A stretch of 64,000 nucleotides of DNA from Nitrobacter sp963807355 (GTDB lineage: Bacteria; Pseudomonadota; Alphaproteobacteria; Rhizobiales; Xanthobacteraceae): the NCBI GenBank assembly GCA_963807355.1, contig CAWEBX010000018.1:8212-72211 (forward strand), read 5' to 3'. The translations under genes and the position numbers were made by a program. The notes under the pieces were generated by a model that saw only the letters and a program-made list of their open reading frames with translations, searched no databases and was not told the DNA's origin. Positions 1 to 7,698 of the stretch are shown here, in pieces. Position 1 is the first letter of the stretch; every line of letters starts with the position of its first letter.

Positions 1-87
1 CCCCATCAGCACGACAACAATTCCGCAAACCAGCCCGAGCCATCGATGAGCCCACAAGAAACCCCGCCGCGCGCGCGCGGGCGACAT
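1..87 (-). CDS. PepSY-associated membrane protein, N-terminal part, cut by the window edge
   Basis: Read on the minus strand, an open frame from an ATG at 87 runs off the left edge for 29 codons. It shows a short basic start, then the FLWAHRWLGL segment and a run of hydrophobic residues (GIVVVLMG). The W-x-H-R-W-L-G-L pattern opening a first transmembrane helix is typical of PepSY_TM proteins (PiuB/FegB/FoxB type) that partner siderophore receptors. The frame is open upstream to a stop at 130-132 without a clear ribosome site, so the start is uncertain. It is divergent from the TonB receptor at 555, which fits an iron-uptake locus. Only 29 residues are visible, so the family call is tentative. 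Confidence 0.5.
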   Translation of the reverse strand, partial: MSPARARRGFLWAHRWLGLVCGIVVVLMG

Positions 88-554
88 AATCAGTGAGAAC
101 CAGTAGTTCGGCGCAATGCCGTAAAGCCCTTAAGTACTAAGGTGAGTTCAAATGCCTTTTTTATCGACCACTTCGAACGCCATGCGTTTGCGGCCTTCGC
201 TTTTCCAAAGAAGAATCACGACACTTTAGTGCCGATCTGCCGCTGATTTGCGCCGCTCGGAAATAGCCTTTGATCCGATTTGTTTTTACTCTTCGAAGCG
301 ACCGAACTGGCTTGCAACTTCACTCGCATGCACAATTCGATAGGGCGTCGCACGTTCGCGTGTTTGTAGGGTTTGCGAAATAGATTTGACGCCCGAGCAC
401 GGTCCGCGCAATTCACAGTGGGGCAGCAATCTCTAGTGAGATAGCGCCGCATGGCCGCACAACGAACCCTCTTTCCAATGATTCTAACATGGTTAGGGGT
501 GCGCGCCTGCTTCTTCTTCTTTAAGCCAACGGAAGGGGAAATGCGGGATTATCA
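88..554. other. Intergenic region between divergent iron-uptake genes
   Basis: No convincing gene is seen. The region should carry the divergent promoters for the PepSY gene (left) and the TonB receptor (right). A lone TTCTAA half-site at 483-487 resembles one arm of Irr-type iron control elements, but no second arm is present. A purine-rich GGAAGGGG at 531-538 precedes the receptor gene. Confidence 0.4.
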
Positions 555-558
555 ATGA
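541..558 (+). CDS. Possible 5-codon leader ORF overlapping the TonB receptor start
   Basis: ATG at 541 opens a five-codon frame (M-R-D-Y-Q) that ends in TGA at 556-558. It overlaps the receptor start codon at 555 in an ATGA arrangement. The purine-rich GGAAGGGG lies just before this ATG and is about 16 bases from the receptor ATG, so ribosomes might load at the leader and re-initiate. Spacing to the leader ATG is short, so this could be chance. Confidence 0.25.
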   Translation: MRDYQ

Positions 559-2831
559 GCATTGCGCGCGGAAATTCGTTGCTGCGATCTGTTTGTTTGG
601 GATGTGCAGGGTGGCTCCTTTTTGAAACCGGAGGCGTTGAAACCGCCTTCGCGCAGGCGACCTTGCCACAGGTCACGGTTGAAGCGCCGCGGCAACGCCA
701 AACCGTACGCCGCGCGGCCCCGCGACAAGCGGCTTCACGGCCACGCGCGTCGACTCGCGTCGCCGCGCCGTCGCCTCGGCAGCAGCCGGTACAGCCGAAC
801 GTCGGCGCCACGCAGCGCGGGGCAGGTCCTGTTACCGGCTATGTCGCCAACGAGAGCGTAACAGGCACCAAGACGACAACGCCAATCATCGAAATTCCGC
901 AGTCGCTGTCGGTGATTGGTGCCGAGCAGATCCGCGACCAAAAGCTGGTTTCAAAATTCGATGATATCCTGCGTTACACGCCGGGTGTCGTTGCAGGGAC
1001 CTTTGGGACGGATTTTCGCGATGATTGGTTCATGATCCGTGGTTTTGACGCCCAACAGGACTCGCTTTTCCTCGACGGCATGAACCTGTTCTATTTTGCG
1101 TTCGCCGGCTTTAAACTGCAGCCGTTCAATCTTCAACGGGTCGAGGTGCTGCGCGGCCCGTCGGCCTCTCTCTACGGTGCATCGGCGCCGGGCGGACTGG
1201 TCAACGCTGTAAGCAAGCTGCCTCCCGCGGAGCCCATTCGCTATATTGAGGCCGGTGTCAATAATTTCGGTAACGCTTACACGCAGTTCGATTTCGGCGG
1301 TCCTGTCGCGACGCAGCCGGGCAACGGCCAGATGCTCTACAGGATCGTCGGCCAGGTTCAGGGCGGCGGCACGCAGACGAACTTCGTCAATAATGACAAT
1401 TATTTCATTGCGCCGTCCGTGACCTGGCTACCTGATATTGACACGCGGCTGACAGTCTTCGCGATGGCGTCCCACAACCGGACCAGGGCACCGAATTTCT
1501 TGCCGTATGAAGGCACCGTGACCAATGCTCCGTTCGGCCGGATACCGACGAGCCTTTTCACTGGCGACCCTTCGGCTGACCGTTATGATCGTACCCAAGA
1601 GATGGTCAGTTACCAATTCGAAAAGCATCTCACGGACAATGCGACCTTCCGCCAGAATGCGCGCGCTGCGCATGTCGAGGTGAATTACACGGGATTGTTC
1701 GGGCAGGGCTGGGCCACCACTCCGGCCGACGCTAACATTATGCGGGGTAACTTCCTTGCGGCCTCAAAAGCGACTCAGCTCAATATGGACAATCAGTTCG
1801 AGTATCGCTTCGCTACGGGCCCGTTCCTGCATACCACGCTGATGGGTCTCAACCTCAAGCATTATGCGATCGACGACAAGCAGGGTATCGGGCCCGCCAC
1901 GGATCTGAATGTTCTCAATCCGATCTATGGCGTTAACGCGCCCTTCGACGGCCCGCTTTATCAGGACGGCTATCTGACCCAGGGGCAGGTCGGCCTCTAC
2001 TTGCAGGACCAGATCAAGTGGAATCGTTTCACGCTCGTCTTGTCAGGCCGCAACGACTGGGTGGACATTATTTTCAACAATCGGCTTGGACCCAGCCCAA
2101 GCCGCAACGACAGTAAATTTACCGGCCGCTCTGGACTGATCTACAACTTTGACAATGGTCTCGCGCCCTATGCGTCTTACTCAACGAGCTACAATCCGAT
2201 CATCGGGCTGAATTCCGCCGGTGGATTGCTGTTACCCGAAACCGGGGAGCAGAGGGAAGTCGGCGTGAAGTATCAGCCTGTGGGTCTGAACGCGAGGTTC
2301 GGCGTCGCATTGTTCGACTTGAAGCGCAAGAACGCCTTGACCACCGACCCCAATAACGTGTTGTTCCAGACCCAGAATGGCGAGGTGACGTCGCGCGGCC
2401 TTGAGCTCGAGGCCCTCGCCAATATTACCCGCGACTTCAAGGTGGTCGCGAGCTACACTAACTACGAGTTATTCGTCAGCAAGGATCTTGATCCCACGTT
2501 GATCGGTAGGGTTCCGACTTCGAGGCCGCGTCAGGTCGCTTCGATGTGGATGGATTACACGTACCGGGACAACTGGCTGGACGGCTTCGGTTTCGGCGGC
2601 GGCGTACGCTATGTCGGCTCGTCTTTTGCAAATAATTTGAATACCCTGTCCGTACCGGCGGTGATCCTCGGCGATCTGGCCGTTCACTATGAATGGGCGA
2701 ACCAGTGGCGCGCGGCGATCAACGTCGTCAACATCGCTGACACCCAGTATGTCGCAAGCTGCGGCTTTGTTACGTCTTGCTTCTACGGTGACCGGCGCCG
2801 CATCACGGGAAGCCTCTCCTACAAGTGGTGA
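555..2831 (+). CDS. TonB-dependent siderophore receptor (FegA/FhuA-like)
   Basis: This 758-residue outer-membrane receptor takes up ferric siderophores using TonB energy. Residues 1 to about 34 form a signal peptide ending at AFAQ. A Pro/Arg/Gln-rich linker (about 40-85) follows, then the plug domain (about 100-220) with the phrases EIPQSLSVI, LRYTPGVV and RVEVLRGPSASLYG. The rest is a 22-strand barrel ending in the aromatic C-terminus SLSYKW expected for BAM insertion. There is no N-terminal FecA-type signalling domain. Length and the following PepSY gene match hydroxamate receptors such as Bradyrhizobium FegA. The ligand is inferred, and iron regulation is likely but no operator is proven. 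Confidence 0.9.
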   Translation: MSIARGNSLLRSVCLGCAGWLLFETGGVETAFAQATLPQVTVEAPRQRQTVRRAAPRQAASRPRASTRVAAPSPRQQPVQPNVGATQRGAGPVTGYVANESVTGTKTTTPIIEIPQSLSVIGAEQIRDQKLVSKFDDILRYTPGVVAGTFGTDFRDDWFMIRGFDAQQDSLFLDGMNLFYFAFAGFKLQPFNLQRVEVLRGPSASLYGASAPGGLVNAVSKLPPAEPIRYIEAGVNNFGNAYTQFDFGGPVATQPGNGQMLYRIVGQVQGGGTQTNFVNNDNYFIAPSVTWLPDIDTRLTVFAMASHNRTRAPNFLPYEGTVTNAPFGRIPTSLFTGDPSADRYDRTQEMVSYQFEKHLTDNATFRQNARAAHVEVNYTGLFGQGWATTPADANIMRGNFLAASKATQLNMDNQFEYRFATGPFLHTTLMGLNLKHYAIDDKQGIGPATDLNVLNPIYGVNAPFDGPLYQDGYLTQGQVGLYLQDQIKWNRFTLVLSGRNDWVDIIFNNRLGPSPSRNDSKFTGRSGLIYNFDNGLAPYASYSTSYNPIIGLNSAGGLLLPETGEQREVGVKYQPVGLNARFGVALFDLKRKNALTTDPNNVLFQTQNGEVTSRGLELEALANITRDFKVVASYTNYELFVSKDLDPTLIGRVPTSRPRQVASMWMDYTYRDNWLDGFGFGGGVRYVGSSFANNLNTLSVPAVILGDLAVHYEWANQWRAAINVVNIADTQYVASCGFVTSCFYGDRRRITGSLSYKW

Positions 2832-2850
2832 CCAACGAAGTGAGCAAGGA

Positions 2851-4005
2851 ATGACACCAAGAGCCTTGCGCAAATGGAGCTGGACCCACAAGTGGTCCAG
2901 CATCATATGCACCTTGTTTATGTTAATGCTGTGCATCACCGGCCTCCCGCTGATCTTCCACGAACAGATTGACGAGCTGCTGCATGGCGAGGTCGAGGCG
3001 GCCGTCGTCCCCAAAGGCACGCCGCCGGCGAGTTTCGATCGTGTGGTGGCGGGCGCCGTGGCGGCGATGCCCGGGCAGGTGCCGCATTTCCTGATCTGGG
3101 ATCACGACGACCCGAACGCGATGCTGGTCAGTATCGGCAAGAGCATCGATGCCGATCCGGCCGACAACCGTATCGTCCGGGTCGATGCCCACACCGGCGC
3201 CTATCTCGACGCGCCTGACGTCACCGGGCGCTTTACGTTCATTATGCTCAAGCTGCACACCGATATGTTCGCCGGCCTACCCGGGAAGCTGTTTCTCGGG
3301 CTGATGGGCATTCTGTTCTGCGTTGCGGTCATAACAGGTGTCGTCGTCTACGCGCCGTCGATGCGCAAGCAGAAGTTCGGCGTTTATCGTTCTGAGCGTC
3401 TGCGCGTGGTGCGCTGGCTCGATCTGCATAATCTCGCCGGCATCCTGCTGGTGATGTGGACTCTGGTGGTGGGATTTACCGGTGTTATCAACACCTGGGC
3501 CGACCTCGTGCTCAAGATGTGGCAGTCCGGCCAACTCGCCGAGATGACGGCGCAATATCGCGACCGCGTGCCGCCCGCTCGCCCGAGCTCGGTTCAAGCC
3601 GCGGCGGAGGTGGCGGCGAGTGCTGTGCCCGGCATGCTGCCGTCGTTCATCGCGTTCCCCGGCTCGATCTTCTCAAGCAAGAGCCACTATACAGTCTTCA
3701 TGCGCGGCGATACGCCAGTGACCTCACGGCTGCTCAAGCCGGCGCTGATCGATGCAGAGACCGGCAAGCTTACCGATAGCCGCGATATGCCCTGGTACGT
3801 CACTGCGCTGTTCATCTCGCAGCCGCTGCATTTCGGCGACTATGGCGGGATGCCGCTAAAGGTCATCTGGGCGTTGCTCGATGTCATGACCATTATAGTG
3901 CTCGGAACGGGCGTCTATCTCTGGCTGCGGCGGCGCAAGCCTGGCGAGAGCAACGTGCGCGAACCCGCACGCGCTGGCTTCAAGCGGCCGATGTTGTCGC
4001 CATGA
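2851..4005 (+). CDS. PepSY-domain inner-membrane protein (FegB/PiuB-like siderophore reductase candidate)
   Basis: The protein has 384 residues from the ATG at 2851, 19 bases after the receptor stop, with AAGGA directly before it. The N-terminus (RKWSWTHKWSSIICTLFML) begins the first membrane helix. A periplasmic PepSY region follows, then helices around FLGLMGILFCVAVITGVVVY, DLHNLAGILLVMWTLVVGF and a C-terminal helix before WLRRRKP. Conserved His residues next to helices are those thought to hold heme in PepSY_TM proteins. Such proteins sit beside siderophore receptors and are implicated in ferric-siderophore reduction or release. Co-transcription with the receptor is likely. The reductase role is family inference. 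Confidence 0.8.
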   Translation: MTPRALRKWSWTHKWSSIICTLFMLMLCITGLPLIFHEQIDELLHGEVEAAVVPKGTPPASFDRVVAGAVAAMPGQVPHFLIWDHDDPNAMLVSIGKSIDADPADNRIVRVDAHTGAYLDAPDVTGRFTFIMLKLHTDMFAGLPGKLFLGLMGILFCVAVITGVVVYAPSMRKQKFGVYRSERLRVVRWLDLHNLAGILLVMWTLVVGFTGVINTWADLVLKMWQSGQLAEMTAQYRDRVPPARPSSVQAAAEVAASAVPGMLPSFIAFPGSIFSSKSHYTVFMRGDTPVTSRLLKPALIDAETGKLTDSRDMPWYVTALFISQPLHFGDYGGMPLKVIWALLDVMTIIVLGTGVYLWLRRRKPGESNVREPARAGFKRPMLSP

Positions 4006-4190
4006 TGCCGCCGACCACCCGACACCGCACCGTTCTCCAGATCTTTGCATGGCCGTCCATTATCGCCGCCCTCAATATGATCGGATTGCTGTCAGCGCTG
4101 CTCGGCGATGGCATCTGGGACGGCGTTTCCTGGATCGTGCTGGCCGTTCCTGTCGCGCTGTATTGCGGCTTCTTCCGGCGCGGAACGTAA
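4002..4190 (+). CDS. Small two-helix membrane protein of the siderophore operon
   Basis: This 62-residue protein starts inside the stop of the PepSY gene (ATGA overlap at 4002-4005), indicating translational coupling. Two hydrophobic stretches are visible (FAWPSIIAALNMIGLLSALL and VSWIVLAVPVALYCGFF) with a basic C-terminus RRGT. Tiny membrane proteins at this place in FegAB/FoxB-like operons are common, but their function is not established. I recognise no named domain. Confidence 0.6.
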   Translation: MMPPTTRHRTVLQIFAWPSIIAALNMIGLLSALLGDGIWDGVSWIVLAVPVALYCGFFRRGT

Positions 4191-5029
4191 GCGTCGGGTG
4201 ACGTGGACCAGTCAAGCAACCTTATGCTGGTTTAGGAGCTTGGGACGGTCCCAGACTACACTCTTCGTTTCCGTGCTCCGGCTAGCGCGGGTCAATAATA
4301 CCGCGCGCAGTCCCGCCGCTGACGGGGCAGTGGTGGCGGTCATCAGGCGAGCGGCACATGATTTCCCTTGTCCGAGACCCTATGACTTCCACACCCCGCC
4401 TGCACCGCAGCTGGTAATCACCATCAAGCCAGGCAATGCGGGTTTGGCCATCTCCGCTGGATCACAGATCCGCTGGATCATAGAGATGAGTCGCTTCAGT
4501 TCTCTGGCGGCTTGGGCGCAGCTGCCGATCGCCGTATGGGAGGAGGGCATGGTCCGCGCGAACCTGATATCGAGAACACGACGGTTGCTATGTGCGCGCG
4601 ATGTCTTGCCACGGTGGTCGACCCATAAACTTGTTGTCGGGCTGGCTTCCTCACTGCGATCAAGCTCACGGCCGCAACCTAGGGCAACGGTGGTGATTAA
4701 GAATAGCGAGTCGCGACTATCACAAGCCGCCACAACGTCAACCCGGCGTCGCGCAATGCACGCCAGATGCCGCGTCAAAAGCGACCCGATGCCCTGGCCC
4801 TGATAGCGACGACGATGAAAGCCACCTCGGCACTGGGCCGGGCTACATCGTAGTTGAACCCGGCATCCATGAGGCAATGCCGGAGATTCACAGCCTAGAC
4901 ATGCCATTTTACTCGAAGCGTCAGCGGTACGACACTTCGGCCGCTGCGTTCCGGTGCTGGCGCGTGCTTACCCAGAGCTTACCCAAAAGACGGGTGAAAT
5001 AGACAGTTGTTAATTAAGCTATTGAAAAC
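4191..5029. other. Gene-poor stretch, left part of an eroded island
   Basis: No intact gene is supported. The long open frames here (for example on the plus strand 4108-4803) have no recognisable motifs and unnatural composition. A GNAT fragment lies on the minus strand at 4690-4867. The last 120 bases before the tRNA fragment at 5032 have the look of an integrase-gene end, but no integrase motif can be read. Confidence 0.4.
4690..4867 (-). pseudogene. GNAT acetyltransferase fragment
   Basis: On the minus strand one frame reads D-A-G-F-N-Y-D-V then A-E-V-A-F-I-V-V. The next frame continues R-Y-Q-G-Q-G-I-G-S-L-L-T-R-H-L. Together these make the beta4 strand and acetyl-CoA-binding loop (Q-x-x-G-x-G) of a GNAT fold. 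They are separated by a one-base deletion near 4815 and followed by unrelated sequence. No start, no end and no complete domain remain. It is a decayed fragment in the island. Confidence 0.55.
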
Positions 5030-5031
5030 GC

Positions 5032-5079
5032 TGGCACTCCATAGGGGAATTGAACCCCTGTTTCAGCCTTGAGAGGGCG
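5032..5079 (-). tRNA. 3' remnant of tRNA-Glu (anticodon CTC), probable attachment-site scar
   Basis: On the minus strand the sequence runs from an anticodon-loop CTCTCAA (anticodon CTC) through a variable loop AAACA and a perfect T-arm (GGGGT, TTCAATTC, CCCT) to the acceptor 3' strand and a genomic CCA at 5032-5034. Only three of five anticodon-stem pairs form. The D-arm and 5' acceptor strand are absent, because sequence beyond 5079 is unrelated. A 3' tRNA piece like this is what integrase-mediated insertion leaves behind. It cannot be a working tRNA. Confidence 0.6.
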
Positions 5080-5080
5080 T

Positions 5081-5606
5081 GGACTGGACGCTTGGTTTAT
5101 CCAGCAAGGCCAGGAAAAAAGAATGGAGCAGGTCGGTCTACCAATATCTGGCCGACTTGAAATTCCGCCAGCGCGGCGAACCCGTGATCGAGAAATTTTT
5201 CAACATAGCGCAAGACCTCGCGCGGGAGCGGAGGTCTGGAGGTCTATGGACAAGCAGTGGTGGAAGCGAGAGCCGCAGATTCTGGCGGCCGGAATGCTGG
5301 GGGACCTGCGGGGCATCGCCGGCAAGCTACGCCCGAAATCCCAGCCTCGACGTACCGTTGCTTGAGGCGTCACCCCGGGAAGCGAGAAGCGACGGCTAAC
5401 GTCGAGGGAAACAAATCCCCTCAGTTGGTGTCGGACGAAAAGCTTGTGGTGAAGCGCTGATGGGCACCACGATACGGACGCCTTCACACCTCAAGTCCAC
5501 AAATTTTGAGAGGGTACCTGACGTATTCTCTGCCCCCCGCGTGCCCCCATTGGGGTCTCACCAGGGGCATGTAAACGCGAAGTTAGCTTTAACTTATTGA
5601 TTTAGC
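5081..5606. other. Stretch between two tRNA remnants
   Basis: Short open frames exist on the plus strand (for example 5079-5399, and the frame reading W-K-R-E-P-Q-I-L-A-A-G-M near 5260) but none has a recognisable domain or a good ribosome site. The sequence just before the tRNA-Arg 3' end (5500-5606) has the spacing of an integrase 3' end plus att site, but no gene is readable. Confidence 0.35.
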
Positions 5607-5681
5607 TGGCGCGCCCGAAGAGATTCGAACTCCTGACCCCCAGATTCGTAGTCTGATGCTCACGAGTTGGACTACGGGCCG
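5607..5681 (-). tRNA. tRNA-Arg (ACG)-like gene, probably damaged
   Basis: On the minus strand a 75-base cloverleaf can be drawn: anticodon loop CTACGAA (anticodon ACG), T-arm AGGAG/TTCGAAT/CTCTT, acceptor 3' strand CGGGCGC, discriminator G and a genomic CCA. The 5' half is poor. Acceptor pairs 1 and 2 fail, the D-stem is GTCC/GAGC with a mismatch, and the 7-base D-loop lacks the GG needed for tertiary contacts. It looks like a 3'-intact, 5'-scrambled copy, as produced when an integrative element duplicates a tRNA end. A functional tRNA-Arg(ACG) is expected elsewhere. Confidence 0.55.
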
Positions 5682-5705
5682 AGCAACCAGCGGTTGCCGC
5701 GGTGA

Positions 5706-5996
5706 GCCGGGCATGCCAACCCGGCTGCCTGCGGAGACAATGTGTGGCAGCCTTATGTGCGCGCCAATTTGTGGCGTGACTGGGCGGCGCGGTCGACGGC
5801 GATCTATTCCGGCGTTGATCTGGTGCCGCTACTGCAGCAGGCCAACCGCCTGCAACTGGGCGGTGGCGTGAGTGTGCGGATGAACGCCAATCTCAGCCTC
5901 TACGCCAATGCCGATTACCAGCTCTCCGTCGGCGACACCGACGGCGGCAGACGCAACGGCATCCGCGGCGCCGCTGGTGTGCGATATACATGGTGA
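5706..5996 (+). pseudogene. C-terminal beta-barrel remnant of an autotransporter
   Basis: The frame reads V-W-Q-P-Y-V-R-A-N-L-W-R-D-W, later SVRMNANLSLYANADYQLS, and ends G-V-R-Y-T-W before TGA. These are the last strands of an autotransporter barrel with the required aromatic C-terminus. Nothing of the passenger or the earlier barrel remains: an in-frame stop lies at 5703 and the damaged tRNA-Arg abuts it at 5681. The fragment was probably truncated by the same integration or deletion event that left the tRNA scar. Confidence 0.65.
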
Positions 5997-6050
5997 AATT
6001 GACTGGCGACTGAACTTGCTTCCCAGCATCGCCGTCATTCCATTGATGCA

Positions 6051-6101
6051 GTGACGCCCCCGGTGAACAGCTTGTAGCCGAGCTGGGTTGCAGGGCGTCA
6101 C
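6051..6101. repeat. Nested stem-loop (GTGACGCCC ... GGGCGTCAC)
   Basis: A perfect 9-bp inverted repeat pairs 6051-6059 with 6093-6101. A second 5-bp stem (CAGCT/AGCTG) sits inside the loop. There is no T-tract, so it is not a plain terminator. It lies between the autotransporter remnant and the DUF5681 gene. Confidence 0.5.
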
Positions 6102-6221
6102 TCCACCAAGTTCGATCGCCAATACTCGGGAAAATTCAAACCGGGGGGTATAGCTTGTCTTGGGGGACGCTTCCCCGGAGCTACATACTCGTTTGCTCAT
6201 GGACCTGAGGGGGCCGGTCTG

Positions 6222-6665
6222 ATGTCTGTTGAAAATACAGCGGGAAAGCAGCGCGGGAGGCCCTTTCCGAAAGGTCAGTCTGGCAACCCGGCCGGCCGGC
6301 CAAAAGGCTCTCGCAACACCACCACGCTCGCTCTGGAAACCCTGCTTGATGGTCAAGCGACTGCCCTCACTCAGAAGGCGATCGATGTTGCCTTGACCGG
6401 CGATATTGCGGCTTTGCGTCTCTGCCTCGATCGCATCCTGCCACCCCGCAAAGACATCCCGGTGGCCTTTGACTTGCCGGAGATGAGAATGCTCAACGAC
6501 GCGGTTCCGGCTATGGGCGCCCTTGTCAAAGCGGTTGGGCAGGGTGACCTGACTCCGATGGAGGCCGCGGAGCTGACAAAAATGGTGCAGGCATTCGCCA
6601 AAATCATCGAGACGGCAGAGCTCGAAGAGCGCGTTCGAAAACTGGAAGAGGCGATCGACAAATGA
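6222..6665 (+). CDS. DUF5681-domain protein (phage/island associated)
   Basis: The protein has 147 residues. The N-terminus carries the signature KGQSGNPAGRPKGSRN (about residues 17-32) of DUF5681. That short basic motif occurs in proteins of prophages and genomic islands, often near terminase genes. The remainder is helical, with an acidic/basic coiled-coil-like end (ELEERVRKLEEAIDK). The stop overlaps a possible next start (ATGA at 6662-6665), but that frame ends after nine codons, suggesting the partner gene was lost. Function is unknown. A role with small terminase-like proteins is only an inference from family context. Confidence 0.75.
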   Translation: MSVENTAGKQRGRPFPKGQSGNPAGRPKGSRNTTTLALETLLDGQATALTQKAIDVALTGDIAALRLCLDRILPPRKDIPVAFDLPEMRMLNDAVPAMGALVKAVGQGDLTPMEAAELTKMVQAFAKIIETAELEERVRKLEEAIDK

Positions 6666-6676
6666 CGCTGGAAAGG

Positions 6677-6701
6677 TTTTTCTGGAGCTAGTATGTAGCG
6701 C
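6677..6701. repeat. 25-bp perfect direct repeat, left copy
   Basis: The 25 bases here (TTTTTCTGGAGC ... ATGTAGCGC) are identical to 10478-10502. Flanking sequence on both sides differs. The length suits an attachment core, but no integrase is visible between the copies. Confidence 0.7.
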
Positions 6702-6820
6702 GAGCCATTGAGCGCCAAGCGCTTAGGAAGCAGGTATTGTCTCCCGAGGTGACATGGTTCGCAGGATAGGGGGGAAAGATAAGGCGAAGCAGGATCTATC
6801 GAGGGCGGAACCTGCAACCA

Positions 6821-7318
6821 TTAATCCTTCGGACCGGGCCAATAAACATCAACGATATTTAACTTAGCGCGCTTGAAATACTCGTCCATTTGTTCTGATC
6901 CGAGAAGTTCGTCGATAAGCCGCCAGATGTTGTATTGGCGCCTCGGTATGTCCTTCGATCCCGGAGATGGACACGGCAGACCGGCCCTTCCGCCGTCAAC
7001 GAGAACTCGCGGCGCGCGATAAACCGGCACGCCGTTGTATCTAAAATCAACCCATGATGAAGAAGCGTGCTTATTGGGAAATGATTGCGCCCAGTCTTCC
7101 ACGAAGTCGGTGCGATGGGTGAGGCCAAGGGCGATGGATATCCGGAGGTCGGAACGATAGCTGAGAAGTGAGTGATGTTCATGGACTTCGACCCAGGGCA
7201 CCTGGTGAAGGCCCCCAGAGATTTGCTGGATATCCTGAGCGAAGGTAGGGCGGTCGAATACCGTCCATTCTGAAGCGTCGCTCTCCTCAATCGTTTTCAA
7301 GAGTTCTTCTAGCTTCAC
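6821..7318 (-). CDS. Hypothetical island protein, 165 aa
   Basis: The GTG start at 7318 is chosen because AAGGAG lies seven bases upstream. The frame could extend to an ATG at 7339 but without such a site. The product is a soluble, mildly acidic protein (starting V-K-L-E-E-L-L-K-T-I) with Trp/Tyr-rich stretches (WVEVHEHHSLLSYRSDLRIS, WVDFRYNGVPVYRAPRVL) and no membrane segment or signal peptide. I recognise no domain. Good start signal and natural composition suggest a real, expressed gene within the segment flanked by the 25-bp repeats. Confidence 0.6.
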   Translation of the reverse strand: MKLEELLKTIEESDASEWTVFDRPTFAQDIQQISGGLHQVPWVEVHEHHSLLSYRSDLRISIALGLTHRTDFVEDWAQSFPNKHASSSWVDFRYNGVPVYRAPRVLVDGGRAGLPCPSPGSKDIPRRQYNIWRLIDELLGSEQMDEYFKRAKLNIVDVYWPGPKD

Positions 7319-7339
7319 CGCATCGCTCCTTCGAAACAA

Positions 7340-7537
7340 TAGAAGTCAAGCCTTACCCAAAAATATTCAAATGGCTACAGGCAGCGAGGCCTGGGCCTAG
7401 CCCCAGACCGGAAACTGCCATGGCATGCTGCTGCAAAGAACGCGGCGACGCCATCATGCGCGGCGTGAGGTCTATCGCTAAAGGCGATCTGGGGCAGACC
7501 AGCGCCGAACTGAAATTCATAGCCAAGAGCGAAGAAA
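7340..7537. other. Spacer left of the 41-aa ORF
   Basis: An open frame on the plus strand (7420-7698) is Cys- and Gly-rich without motifs and is probably spurious. It overlaps the better small ORF at 7538. Nothing else is seen. Confidence 0.3.
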
Positions 7538-7663
7538 ATGCCTGGCTATTTGCTTGGCAAGGTGAAGCAGGGTCAGATCGCGGCACCGGCCGCGAACATC
7601 GCGCTCAATGCATTCAATCCGAAAACACTTCCTCCAACAAAAATCAGGCCGCAGCGTTTCTAG
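7538..7663 (+). CDS. Candidate 41-aa small protein before a terminator
   Basis: ATG at 7538 opens 41 codons (start M-P-G-Y-L-L-G-K-V-K, middle A-A-N-I-A-L-N-A-F-N-P, end K-I-R-P-Q-R-F) and stops at 7661-7663, ten bases before a strong intrinsic terminator. The protein is basic, with coding-like composition, and differs from the longer overlapping frame. An in-frame stop lies 18 bases upstream, so it is either a genuine small gene or the 3' tail of a lost one. Confidence 0.35.
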   Translation: MPGYLLGKVKQGQIAAPAANIALNAFNPKTLPPTKIRPQRF

Positions 7664-7672
7664 TCAATGAGA

Positions 7673-7693
7673 ACCCCGCTTCGGCGGGGTTTT
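7673..7693 (+). terminator. Intrinsic terminator
   Basis: CCCCGC (7674-7679), loop TTCG, GCGGGG (7684-7689), then TTTT. A UUCG tetraloop closes a GC stem with a short U-tract. It ends the transcript carrying the 41-aa frame. Confidence 0.8.
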
Positions 7694-7698
7694 CTTAG

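Noticed and set aside
480..488. Irr-type iron control element upstream of the TonB receptor
   Set aside because: Only one TTCTAA half-site is present, and the matching TTAGAA arm at the proper distance is missing.
4108..4803. 231-codon plus-strand frame after the siderophore operon
   Set aside because: No motif and no ribosome site. It overlaps the small membrane protein gene and a GNAT fragment readable on the other strand.
7420..7698. 92-codon frame spanning the terminator
   Set aside because: It reads through the stem of a strong terminator and has no start signal. The 41-codon frame fits better.
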